Source: Actinokineospora sp. NBRC 105648
GTDB lineage: Bacteria > Actinomycetota > Actinomycetes > Mycobacteriales > Pseudonocardiaceae
Direction of reading: 5' to 3'
Assembly: GCF_030269645.1 (NCBI RefSeq)
Contig: NZ_BSTR01000012.1
Location: 1 to 64,000, forward strand
DNA length: 64,000 bases
Below the pieces are notes generated by a model. It was not told where the DNA came from, made no database searches, and was given only the letters and a program-made list of their open reading frames with translations. The position numbers and the translations under genes were made by a program. Positions 38,203-45,540 of this stretch are shown piece by piece (within the stretch, counting starts at the first letter, position 1; each line of letters opens with the position of its first letter).

Positions 38203-39303
38203 ATGACCTCGACCACCCGCCCCGCCGAGGCCTCCCGGATCGCCGCGCCAGACGAGGGCATCACCCTCGACGAGCTGCGCCTGGCCGCCCGCAACCACGG
38301 GATGCCGTTGGAGGCCCTGCGCTACGACCTGACGCCCCCGGGGCTGCACTACCTGCTGATCCACTACGACATCCCCTACCTGGACCCGGCCCGGTGGCGG
38401 CTGGGCGTGGACGGCCACGTCGAGCGCCCGCTGGAGCTGGACCTCGACGCGCTGCACGCCCGGGAGCGGGTGGAGCTGACCGTGACGCTGGAGTGCGCGG
38501 GCAACGGCCGCGCCCGCCTGCACCCCCGCCCGGTGAGCCAGCCCTGGCTCGACGAGGCGGTCGGGACGGCGCGCTGGGCAGGCACCCCGCTGGCCCCGCT
38601 GCTCGCCGAGGCGGGCGTGCTCGACGGTGCCGTGGACGTGGTGTTCACCGGCCACGACCACGGCCTCGACCGCGGCGTCGAGCAGGACTACCAGCGCGGC
38701 CTGTCGCTGACCGACGCCCTCGACGGCGACGTGCTGGTGGCCTACGAGATGAACGGCGCGCCCCTGCCCCCGCAGCACGGCGCCCCGGTGCGGCTGCTGG
38801 TGCCCGGCTGGTACGGGATGGCCAGCGTGAAGTGGCTGCGCGGGATCTCGGTGCTCGACCACCGGTTCACCGGCTTCCAGAACGAGACGGCCTACCGGAT
38901 CAAACACGCCACCGACGAGCGCGGCGTGCCGGTCACCAAGATCAACCCGCGAGCCCTGGTGGTGCCACCCGGCTTCCCGGACTTCATGACCCGCCGCCGG
39001 GTCGTGGCCGCGGGCCCGGTGGACCTGTTCGGCCGCGCGTGGTCGGGCCGGGCCCCGGTGACCAGGGTCGAGGTCAGCACCGACGCGGGCCGCTCCTGGA
39101 CCGAGGCCGACCTGAGCCCGAGCGCGGGCCGCTACGCCTGGCGCGCCTGGACCCACCGCTGGCTCGCGGACACCTTGGGCGACACCGAGTTGCTCGTCCG
39201 CGCGACCGACGAGCTCGGCGCGGCCCAGCCGGTGGACCAACCGTGGAACACCCAGGGCATGGCCAACAACATGGCCCAACGCGTCGCTGTCACCGTGCGC
39301 TAG
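38203..39303 (+). CDS. Sulfite-oxidase-family molybdopterin oxidoreductase
   Basis: The protein has 366 residues without a twin-arginine signal, so it is cytoplasmic. The molybdenum-ligating Cys is in VTLECAGNGR; HPRPVSQPW, YEMNGAPLPPQHGAPVRLLVPGWYGMASVKWL and the C-terminal dimerisation domain (VTRVEVSTDAGRSWTEADL, WRAWTHRW, QPWNTQGMANN) follow family order. There is no heme domain. ATG 38203 follows a GAGGCT box by seven bases and is likely leaderless; GTG 38188 would add five residues. The substrate is unknown; sulfite is possible. Confidence 0.9.
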   Translation: MTSTTRPAEASRIAAPDEGITLDELRLAARNHGMPLEALRYDLTPPGLHYLLIHYDIPYLDPARWRLGVDGHVERPLELDLDALHARERVELTVTLECAGNGRARLHPRPVSQPWLDEAVGTARWAGTPLAPLLAEAGVLDGAVDVVFTGHDHGLDRGVEQDYQRGLSLTDALDGDVLVAYEMNGAPLPPQHGAPVRLLVPGWYGMASVKWLRGISVLDHRFTGFQNETAYRIKHATDERGVPVTKINPRALVVPPGFPDFMTRRRVVAAGPVDLFGRAWSGRAPVTRVEVSTDAGRSWTEADLSPSAGRYAWRAWTHRWLADTLGDTELLVRATDELGAAQPVDQPWNTQGMANNMAQRVAVTVR

Positions 39304-39685
39304 GAACCGCGGCTGCCTGCCGGGCCGCGCGGGCGAGCGCGGCAGGCACCCCGGTGATCGCCGGGTTTTCCCGGCATAGAGCCAGTTCTGGTGGTGCGGG
39401 CCGGTGACCCGACCTGCCCCCGCGTCTGACCACGCCCGGGCACGCCACCTGCCCGGGCGCCGTGCTGGCCGGGCACGCGCGGTGGCACGAGTACGCCAGC
39501 CCACCGAAAGGGTGGCCATTCCACGGCCCATCACCGATCACCTCGTCTCACCTCCGGCCTCGGTCAGGCCGTCTGGACCAAGTTTCGGTGAGCGGACAAG
39601 CGGCCGAAAGGGCGTCGGTGAATCAGTGGATGGCTGCGGCGATTGTGGATGAATTGGCGCTGGCCCTGTGGACAAACGGGGTGGC
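39304..39685 (+). other. 382-bp gene-free convergent intergenic region
   Basis: The region between the molybdoenzyme gene and the convergent enoyl-CoA hydratase-like gene contains the hairpin at 39314-39348 and a second GC hairpin around CCCGGGCACGCCACCTGCCCGGG (about 39436-39458). No credible gene is seen. Confidence 0.5.
39314..39348 (+). terminator. Hairpin terminator after the molybdoenzyme gene
   Basis: TGCCTGCCG (39314-39322) pairs with CGGCAGGCA (39340-39348), 10 nt after the stop codon. Confidence 0.55.
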
Positions 39686-40453
39686 TCATGGCCAGACGGG
39701 CGGGCGTTTCTCCAGGAAAGCGGCCATTCCCTCACGTGCGTCGGGGAGCTGGGACGCGGCGGCCATGACTTCCAATGCGATCGCGTAGGCGTCGGCCTCG
39801 GGGCGGTCCAGCTGCGCGTACACGGTCTGCTTGCCCAAGGCCTTCGACGCGGCGCTGCCCCGGGTCGCGCGGGAGAGGAGGTCGTCCACGGCTGCGTCCA
39901 GGTCCGCGTCCGGTACCGCGCGGTTGATCAAGCCCCACTGCTCCGCGGTGGCCGCATCGATGACGTCGCCGGTGAGGACCAGCTCCATCAAACGTTTGCG
40001 CCCGATGTTGCGGGCCACCGGCACGGCCGGTGTGTGGCAGAACCAGCCGCCCTTGCCGCCGGGGAGGGCGAAGCCCGCGGAGGCGGCCGCGACGGCGAGG
40101 TCGCACGAGGCCACCAGTTGGCAGCCCGCGGCCGTGGCCAGGCCGTGCACGCGGGCGATCACCACCTGCGGAACCGACTCGATGGTGCGCATCACCTCCG
40201 TGCACAGCCGCAGCAGCTCGCGCACCCCGAGCAGGTCGCGGGCGGCCACGTCGGCGAAGTCGTGCCCGGCGGAGAACACCGGGCCCGCGCCCGCGAGCAC
40301 GATCCCGGTGGCGTCCGTGCGGGCTACCGCGGTGAACGCGTCGAGCAGCTCGGTCAGGTGGTCCGCGGACAGCGAGTTGCGCCGGGCGGGCCGGTTCATG
40401 GTGATCCGCGCGGTCCGGTCGACGCGCTCGACCAAGATGTGCTGGTAGGCCAT
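39686..40453 (-). CDS. Enoyl-CoA hydratase/isomerase family protein (ECHDC3-like)
   Basis: The protein has 255 residues of the crotonase fold. The first oxyanion segment is FSAGHDFADVAARD and the second HGLATAAGCQLVASCDLAVAAASAGFALPGGKGGWFCHTPAVPVARNIG. The two catalytic glutamates of true hydratases are not in place, and the sequence resembles the ECHDC3 group, whose activity is unclear. C-terminal trimerisation helices are present. It ends convergent to the molybdoenzyme gene and starts 15 nt from the stop of the next minus-strand gene, so the two may be cotranscribed. Confidence 0.85.
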   Translation of the reverse strand: MAYQHILVERVDRTARITMNRPARRNSLSADHLTELLDAFTAVARTDATGIVLAGAGPVFSAGHDFADVAARDLLGVRELLRLCTEVMRTIESVPQVVIARVHGLATAAGCQLVASCDLAVAAASAGFALPGGKGGWFCHTPAVPVARNIGRKRLMELVLTGDVIDAATAEQWGLINRAVPDADLDAAVDDLLSRATRGSAASKALGKQTVYAQLDRPEADAYAIALEVMAAASQLPDAREGMAAFLEKRPPVWP

Positions 40454-40468
40454 GACCCGACCGTATCC

Positions 40469-41122
40469 TCACCCCGCGCTCGGAGTGCTCCCCGGCGGGA
40501 TCTCCACGGTGATCTCGGCGCTCAACCGCGCGCCCGAGCGCAGGTCCAGGTCGTCGCCGCTCCAGAACCGGCCGGGGTCGTAGGAGTTCGGTCGCTCGCC
40601 CGCGGGCAGCAGCCCCATCGCCTCGTAGGTCACCGCCACCACTTCGGCGCAGTAGGCCGACTCCAGGTCACCCTGGTGCGGTTTCTGCCACCTAAACTTG
40701 GGGACACGCCCGCGCGCCCACCGACCCGCCAGGCGCGCGGTGGACGGGAACGGCGTGCCGTCCAACCGCGCGATCGTGCGCAGCACGGCGTCCTCTTGCT
40801 CCCGGGTCACCGGCGACTCCAACTGCCGCAGCCACGCGCGCTGTCCGTACCGAGTGGCCCACACGACAACGGCGTCCCGCAGGTCGTGCAACTGCACACC
40901 GCGCTGGTGCGTACCAGTCCACCGGTCGGGCAACGACCGCCCCAACTCGGCGTGCCACATCAGCGGCGGCAGATCCTCGATGACCACAGCCATACCAACG
41001 TGGTTGACCGGCGCATTGGTCAGTGCCCGGATCGCCCGGTCAGCCGGGGCACGGCCGCGGAAGAGCCAGAGATCGCCCGTACGCGCCAGGCGCACTGCCT
41101 CATCGAGGTCGATCGTGGACAT
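40469..41122 (-). CDS. YiiX-like permuted papain-fold hydrolase
   Basis: The protein has 217 residues. TGDLWLFRGRAP, the catalytic His region NAPVNHVGMAVVIED, MWHAELG and the later Cys in ESAYCAEVVAVTYEAMGLL reproduce the His-before-Cys order of the circularly permuted NlpC/P60-related YaeF/YiiX family. A cysteine hydrolase or acyl-transfer activity is expected, the substrate being unknown. There is no signal peptide, so it acts in the cytoplasm or at the inner membrane face. The start is shared with a short region facing the small membrane protein gene at 41164. Confidence 0.75.
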   Translation of the reverse strand: MSTIDLDEAVRLARTGDLWLFRGRAPADRAIRALTNAPVNHVGMAVVIEDLPPLMWHAELGRSLPDRWTGTHQRGVQLHDLRDAVVVWATRYGQRAWLRQLESPVTREQEDAVLRTIARLDGTPFPSTARLAGRWARGRVPKFRWQKPHQGDLESAYCAEVVAVTYEAMGLLPAGERPNSYDPGRFWSGDDLDLRSGARLSAEITVEIPPGSTPSAG

Positions 41123-41151
41123 GGGGCCAGCCTAGGGCCGCGCCCGAGGAC

Positions 41152-41157
41152 TAGCCT
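41152..41157 (+). promoter_or_regulatory. Leaderless -10 box of the 50-residue membrane protein gene
   Basis: TAGCCT is followed by six bases and ATG 41164. This supports the reality of the short gene. Confidence 0.45.
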
Positions 41158-41163
41158 GGGCTG

Positions 41164-41316
41164 ATGCGGAACCTGTGGAAGTTCCTCGGCCTCGCGGGTG
41201 TGCTCGGCGTGGCCGCCACCGGCGTACTGGTCACCCGCGCCGAACGCCAGCGTCGCGCCTATACACCGGACGAGATCCGCGACCGCCTGCGCGCGCGGCT
41301 TGAGGAGTCCAAGTAG
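41164..41316 (+). CDS. 50-residue single-pass membrane protein
   Basis: The sequence starts MRNLWKFLGLAGVLGVAATG, giving one membrane helix to about residue 23, and ends in a charged amphipathic helix (YTPDEIRDRLRARLEES). Such short proteins occur in many actinobacteria and have no known function. The leaderless-type promoter box and regular amphipathic pattern support it as a real gene. Confidence 0.65.
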   Translation: MRNLWKFLGLAGVLGVAATGVLVTRAERQRRAYTPDEIRDRLRARLEESK

Positions 41317-41592
41317 GAGCGCGACAACTCTGGATCGATGTGGGCGCGGCAAGCCCGGTTTTGCTCAGCGCGACCAGCAGTCCGGCCCGCGCCGCGCGCT
41401 GCCGCGAACTCGATGGGCGAGCCTCAATTCGGCAACATGACAACCAGCCCGGCCCAGGTGCGTGATGGATAAGCTTGTTCCCAAACACCTAGACCGGTCC
41501 CGTCGCCACTGCCAAATGCCCGAAGCTCAAGGCCATTTCTTTCAGCTTTCCTCAGCTCGACTCCCACTCAGCCGCCACCTCTCCGCCCAAGT

Positions 41593-41733
41593 GCTCGATG
41601 GGCTGGAGTGGCTTTGTTTGGGGAGAAAAGAGGCGCTAGCCTGGCTTCGGCGTGGGTGATCCCTTCCCACCCGCTTCACCCCGGCGCCTCTTTTCTTAGG
41701 GGCCCCGAACAAAGCCACTCCAGCCCATCGAGC
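41593..41733 (-). repeat. Structured inverted-repeat element, copy 2 (reverse orientation)
   Basis: This is a 141-bp element. The outer 31-nt arms 41593-41623 and 41703-41733 pair fully if one G-U pair is allowed. The middle stem AGAAAAGAGGCGC (41624-41636) pairs with GCGCCTCTTTTCT (41684-41696). The inner stem GGGTGA (41654-41659) pairs with TCACCC (41676-41681). Read on the minus strand the loop is AGCGGGTGGGAAGGGA and the asymmetric TAGGGGCCCC bulge matches copies 1 and 3. Confidence 0.92.
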
Positions 41734-41862
41734 ATGCCCCGCCAAGTAGGCCGGGGCGGCAGCCCCCCAACCAAGTCGGCTCGGCAGCCCATCGGGTGTC
41801 CCGCCGAGTAAGCATCGGGCGGTCTCATGCGGCAGCCCGTCGGCGCTTGCTCACGTGGGCAT

Positions 41863-42005
41863 GCTCGATCAGGTGGATCAGCTTTGTCTGGGGCCCCTAA
41901 GAAAAGAGGCGCCGTGGGTAAAGCGGGTGGGAAAGGGATACCCACCGCCTGGGCCAGGCTAGCGCCTCTTTTCTCCCCAGACAAAGCTGATCCACCTGAT
42001 CGAGC
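41863..42005 (+). repeat. Structured inverted-repeat element, copy 3
   Basis: This is a 143-bp element. The outer 31-nt arms 41863-41893 and 41975-42005 are perfectly complementary. The middle stem AGAAAAGAGGCGC (41900-41912) pairs with GCGCCTCTTTTCT (41962-41974). The inner stem GTGGGTA (41914-41920) pairs with TACCCAC (41939-41945) around AAGCGGGTGGGAAAGGGA. The unpaired GCCAGGCTA before the returning middle strand is shared with copy 2. Confidence 0.93.
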
Positions 42006-42107
42006 GCTTGGCTGTTCGCGCTGCGCCTAGTTGGGCGTGGACTTTTTCTCTTTATGGGCTCGCGGCTACCCGCTTTACCTGCTGTCACGTGCGTTCCGCG
42101 CGTAGTG

Positions 42108-43058
42108 TCAAGATGCGGCGAAAGTGCGGCGATATGCCGCGGGTGCGGTTCCGAACTCAGCGCGCATTCGTCTTCTTAGGTTGGCCGGTGTGCCCAGGCC
42201 GCATCTCGCCGCCACTCGTTCGACAGACAAGTCCGTGGTCTCCAACAGCAGCTGAGCACGGCGGAGGCGTTGCAACAGGAGCCATCTGCCTGGGGTGTCG
42301 CCCATCGCCGCGATGAAGGCTCGGTGGAAGGCTCGGACGCTCATCCTGGTCCGCGCCGCCAGGTCCGGGATCGCGATCGGGTCGCCCAGTCTGGCCATCG
42401 CCCAGTCCACCGTGGACGCTATGTCGCCGCGGTCGGGTCTGGTCGGGATCGGGGCGTCGACGTACTGCGCCTGACCGCCCTCGCGGACCGGGGGCATGAC
42501 CATGCGGCGGGCCAGTGTGTTGGCCGCGCGTGGGCCCAGGTCGCGGCGGACCAGGTGCAGGCACAGGTCGAGGCCGCCGACGACGCCCGCCGAGGTCAGG
42601 ATGTCGTCGTGCTCGGTGAACAGCACGTCCCGTTCGACCTCGGCCGCCGGGTAGGCCGTCGCGAGCGCGTCGAGCAGTGCCCAGTGGGTGGTGGCGCGCC
42701 TGCCGTCGAGCAGGCCAGCGGCGCCCAGGGTGAAGGCGCCCGAGCAGAGCGCGGCCACGGTGGCGTTCGACTGGTGGGCCGCGCGCAGGGCGACCCGAAC
42801 CGAGGCGGGTACGTGTGCGCCGGGGTCGGCTCGGCCCAGTGCGATGACCAGGTCGCAGCCGGTCAGGCCGGTGAGACCGTGGGTTGGCCGGGCCTCGCCC
42901 GCCGGGTGCAGCGGGACCGGGCGCTTGCCCGGGGCGCACAGTCGCATCTCGAACGGTCCGACGCCGTGCTGCTCGCGGTCGACCGACCACACTTCGTTCA
43001 CCACGGCGAAGTCGAAGACCCGGGTACCGGGCAGCAGCAGGACACCGATCGTGCGCAT
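42108..43058 (-). CDS. GlxA/FtrA-type AraC-family transcriptional regulator
   Basis: The protein has 316 residues. The N-terminal DJ-1/PfpI-like domain (IGVLLLPGTRVFDFAVVNEVWSV; VAALCSGAFTLGAAGLLDGRRATTHW with the nucleophile-elbow Cys; DDILTSAGVVGGLDLCLHLV) is joined to a C-terminal AraC DNA-binding domain (IAIPDLAARTRMSVRAFHRAF, GDTPGRWLLLQRLRRAQLLLE, ERVAARCGLGTPANLRRR). It runs divergent from the cysteine hydrolase gene, its likely target, with 72 bp between starts. The ligand is unknown. Confidence 0.93.
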   Translation of the reverse strand: MRTIGVLLLPGTRVFDFAVVNEVWSVDREQHGVGPFEMRLCAPGKRPVPLHPAGEARPTHGLTGLTGCDLVIALGRADPGAHVPASVRVALRAAHQSNATVAALCSGAFTLGAAGLLDGRRATTHWALLDALATAYPAAEVERDVLFTEHDDILTSAGVVGGLDLCLHLVRRDLGPRAANTLARRMVMPPVREGGQAQYVDAPIPTRPDRGDIASTVDWAMARLGDPIAIPDLAARTRMSVRAFHRAFIAAMGDTPGRWLLLQRLRRAQLLLETTDLSVERVAARCGLGTPANLRRRMRAEFGTAPAAYRRTFAAS

Positions 43059-43130
43059 GGCAGGAAAGTACCGTATCGCGCTGATCCTGCACCTGTCCCG
43101 ATCGGCCGTGGACCCGGCACTGTTGTCGCC

Positions 43131-43688
43131 ATGACGACCACGGCACTGATCTTGATCGACGTCCAGCGCGGGTTCGACGACCCGCGCTGCGGCACCCGGA
43201 ACAACCCCGGGGCCGAGGCCAACATCACCGCGCTGCTCGAGGCCTGGGCGGCCGCGGGCCAGCCGCTCGTGCTGGTGCGCCACGACTCCCTCATCGCGGA
43301 CTCACCGCTGGCGGAGGGCTCCCCGGGCGCGGCGTTCAAGTCCGAGCTGGACGGGGCCCGCCCGGACCTGATGTTCACCAAGCACGTCAACTCCGCGTTC
43401 CACGGCGCGGTCGACCTGCACGCGTGGCTGACCGGTCGGGGCATCACCCGGATCGTGCTCGCGGGGATCCAGACCAACATGTGCGTCGAGACCACCGCCC
43501 GGGTGGGTGGCAACCTCGGCTACCAGGTCACGGTGGCCCTCGACGCGACGTTCACCTTCGACCTCGAGGGTCCCGACGGCCTGCGGCTCAGCGCCGACGA
43601 GCTGTCCCGGGCCACCGTGGTGAACCTGCACGGCGGCGGGTTCGCCCGGGTGACCGACACGGCCACCGTGCTGGGCGAGCTCGGCTGA
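43131..43688 (+). CDS. Isochorismatase-family cysteine hydrolase
   Basis: The protein has 185 residues. The catalytic triad is visible: Asp in LILIDVQRGFDDP, Lys in MFTKHVNSAF and Cys in GIQTNMCVETTAR, with the cis-peptide segment before the Cys. The family includes nicotinamidases, ureidoacrylate and carbamoyl amidohydrolases; specificity cannot be assigned. It is divergently paired with a GlxA-type regulator, an arrangement often seen for this enzyme class. Confidence 0.9.
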   Translation: MTTTALILIDVQRGFDDPRCGTRNNPGAEANITALLEAWAAAGQPLVLVRHDSLIADSPLAEGSPGAAFKSELDGARPDLMFTKHVNSAFHGAVDLHAWLTGRGITRIVLAGIQTNMCVETTARVGGNLGYQVTVALDATFTFDLEGPDGLRLSADELSRATVVNLHGGGFARVTDTATVLGELG

Positions 43689-43736
43689 CCACCCGCCCGA
43701 CCCGCCGGGGGGTGGGCCGGGCGGTGCCTGAACGGA

Positions 43737-43771
43737 CGTGCGCGGCGGGCACCCTCGCCCCGCCGCGCACG
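43737..43771. terminator. Bidirectional 13-bp hairpin between cysteine hydrolase and chitinase genes
   Basis: CGTGCGCGGCGGG (43737-43749) pairs exactly with CCCGCCGCGCACG (43759-43771) between convergent stops at 43688 and 43789. Confidence 0.7.
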
Positions 43772-43788
43772 CCCTTCTGGTCCGCCCC

Positions 43789-45333
43789 TTACGGCAGGGT
43801 GTCGAGGTTCGCGGCCACCGAGTTGGCGAACGCGTACCCGTTCGAGGCGTCCCAGTTGATCGACCAGGTCATCGCGCCGCGGATGCCCGGGTAGGTCGTG
43901 GACGGCTTGAAGGTGCCGCAGCCGGTGCCCTTGGCCAGGCAGTTCAGCGCGCTGTTGACGTTGGCCGGGCTCTGGTAGCCGCCGCCCGCGCCGGACGGCG
44001 AGGCGGGCAGGCCGAGGCCGACCTGGTCGGCGCGCAGGCCGCCCTGCAGCTGGATGCAGGCCAGCGCGGTCAGGAAGTTGACCGTGCCCTGGCTGTAGAC
44101 GTTGCCGTCGCAGCCGTTCATGGTGCCGGAGTTGTAGTACTGCATGTTCCAGATGGTCAGGATGTCCTTGACCGCCAGCGCGAGCTGGAAGTACGGCTGC
44201 TGGGCGGACTGGCCGTCGATGGTCTGCGGCGCGAAGGTGATGACCTTGCCGCCGTTGGCGTAGATGGTGCGCAGCGCGGCGCCCATGTACTGCGAGCTCA
44301 CGCCGTTCTCCAGGTCGATGTCGACGCCGTCGAAGCCGTAGTCGCGGATCAGCTTGGACACGCTGTTGGCGAAGGCGCTCGAGGAGGCCGAGTCGCCGAC
44401 CCAGACGGTGCCCTTCTCGCCGCCGACGGAGATGATCACCTTCTGGCCGCGGGCCTGGGCGGTCTTGATGTCGGCCTTGAACTGCGCGTCGGTGTAGCCG
44501 CCGAGCTTGGTGGCCAGGGCGGGGTCGAGGGTGAAGGTGACCTCGCCGCGGTTCGCGGTCGCGTCGGCGAAGGCCACCGCGATGATGTCGTAGGTGGTCG
44601 GCACCTGGGCGATGGTGAGGGTCTTGGCGCCGTTGTCGAAGTTCTGCCAGTAGCCGGTCAGCACGTGCTTGGGCAGCGGGCCGGGCGGCGTGGACGTGGT
44701 GGTCGTCGGCGGTGTGGTGGTGGTCGTCGTCGTGCTGGACGGGGGAGTGGTGGTCGTGGTCGTCGTCGTGGTCGACGGCTTCGTGGTGGTGGTCGACGTC
44801 GTCGTCACGGTGGTGCTCGTGCTGGTCGGCGGGGTGCCGGGGCCGTCGAGGCTGATGTCGTCGGCGAGGTAGGCGGGCTGGCCGTACCAGCCGTGGGTGT
44901 AGATGGTGACCGAGCGCGTGGAGGCGCCCGTGGTGAAGCTGGTGGACAGCTGCGACCAGGCCGTCGCGCCGGGGGTCCAGGTGCTGACGTCGGTCGTGCC
45001 GGTGCCGGTGGCGCCCAGGTACACGTAGGAGCCCTTCACCCAGGCGGTGAGGGTGTACTTCGAGCTCGGGTTGACCGTGACCGTCTGCGAGCAGCGCGCG
45101 TTGTCTGACCCGGCCGGGGCGGCGGTCAGCGCGTACGAACCGGTGTGCTTGTCACTGTTGGTGACACTTCCGCCGCCGCTGCAGGCCCAGCCGGACAGCG
45201 CGCCCGTCTCGAAGCCGGGGTTGTTGACCAGGTTGGCCGCCGCCGCGCTGCCGGAGAACGCCAGGACGAGTCCGACGGTGACCGACAGGGCGGACAGCAG
45301 GGCGACGAGCGCACGCTTCGCGTGGGACGTCAT
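43789..45333 (-). CDS. Secreted GH18 chitinase with N-terminal carbohydrate-binding module
   Basis: The protein has 514 residues. The signal peptide is RALVALLSALSVTVGLVLAF to SGSAAAA. Residues 35-165 form a beta-sandwich carbohydrate-binding module (NLVNNPGFETGALSGWACSG, YTLTAWVKGSYVYLGATG). A Thr/Pro-rich linker of about 50 residues follows, then the GH18 barrel (HVLTGYWQNFDNGAKTLTI) with the catalytic DxxDxDxE in YGFDGVDIDLENG, and MQYYNS and MTWSINWDASNGY. It hydrolyses chitin outside the cell. ATG 45333 is preferred because TTTGGAGG is five bases upstream. Two DasR-type operators precede it, suggesting induction by chitin breakdown products. Confidence 0.95.
   Translation of the reverse strand: MTSHAKRALVALLSALSVTVGLVLAFSGSAAAANLVNNPGFETGALSGWACSGGGSVTNSDKHTGSYALTAAPAGSDNARCSQTVTVNPSSKYTLTAWVKGSYVYLGATGTGTTDVSTWTPGATAWSQLSTSFTTGASTRSVTIYTHGWYGQPAYLADDISLDGPGTPPTSTSTTVTTTSTTTTKPSTTTTTTTTTPPSSTTTTTTTPPTTTTSTPPGPLPKHVLTGYWQNFDNGAKTLTIAQVPTTYDIIAVAFADATANRGEVTFTLDPALATKLGGYTDAQFKADIKTAQARGQKVIISVGGEKGTVWVGDSASSSAFANSVSKLIRDYGFDGVDIDLENGVSSQYMGAALRTIYANGGKVITFAPQTIDGQSAQQPYFQLALAVKDILTIWNMQYYNSGTMNGCDGNVYSQGTVNFLTALACIQLQGGLRADQVGLGLPASPSGAGGGYQSPANVNSALNCLAKGTGCGTFKPSTTYPGIRGAMTWSINWDASNGYAFANSVAANLDTLP
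44680..44835 (-). repeat. Thr/Pro linker repeat in the chitinase gene
   Basis: A low-complexity stretch of ACC/ACG threonine codons on the minus strand encodes runs of Thr with Pro and Ser. It is the usual flexible linker between binding and catalytic domains and is prone to length change. Confidence 0.8.
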
Positions 45334-45367
45334 GGCTGCCTCCAAAGGGGCATGTGCAGGTGCAGGG

Positions 45368-45399
45368 TGATCCAGACCACCTCAAAATGGACTAGACCA
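45368..45399 (-). promoter_or_regulatory. Two DasR-responsive-element-like operators upstream of the chitinase gene
   Basis: TGGACTAGACCA (45388-45399, flanked by A and CT) closely matches the known dre consensus built on TGGTCTAGACCA; TGATCCAGACCA (45368-45379) is a weaker second copy 20 bp away. In Streptomyces DasR represses chitinases through such sites and is released by glucosamine-6-phosphate. The same control is inferred here. Confidence 0.75.
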
Positions 45400-45540
45400 C
45401 TGCGCCTGTCAACCCCCGGGTCGACGAACGGTTGGCCAGCTGGTTCCCAGTTCTCGGCTGGACCACCCCGGTTCCCGCTTGTCGGGCGGTGGTGCCGGTG
45501 GTGCGCGCCGGGAACCGTGTGGTGTACCGCGAACCCGCGC

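Larger units (their letters stand above)
41317..42107 (+). other. 791-bp gene-free convergent intergenic region with two hairpin elements
   Basis: It lies between the 50-residue membrane protein gene and the convergent AraC-type gene. The first 275 bp show nothing distinct and are locally less GC-rich. Hairpin elements copy 2 (41593-41733) and copy 3 (41863-42005) follow in opposite orientations. The 129 bp between them contains CGGCAGCCC three times (41757, 41782, 41830). Short frames across the elements translate stem sequence only and are not genes. Confidence 0.7.

Noticed and set aside
41542-41984. Short open frames across hairpin elements 2 and 3 on both strands
   Set aside because: They translate the inverted repeat itself (recurring EKRGASLA- and PAPLF-like strings), lack ribosome sites and switch frame at the stems; the DNA structure explains them.
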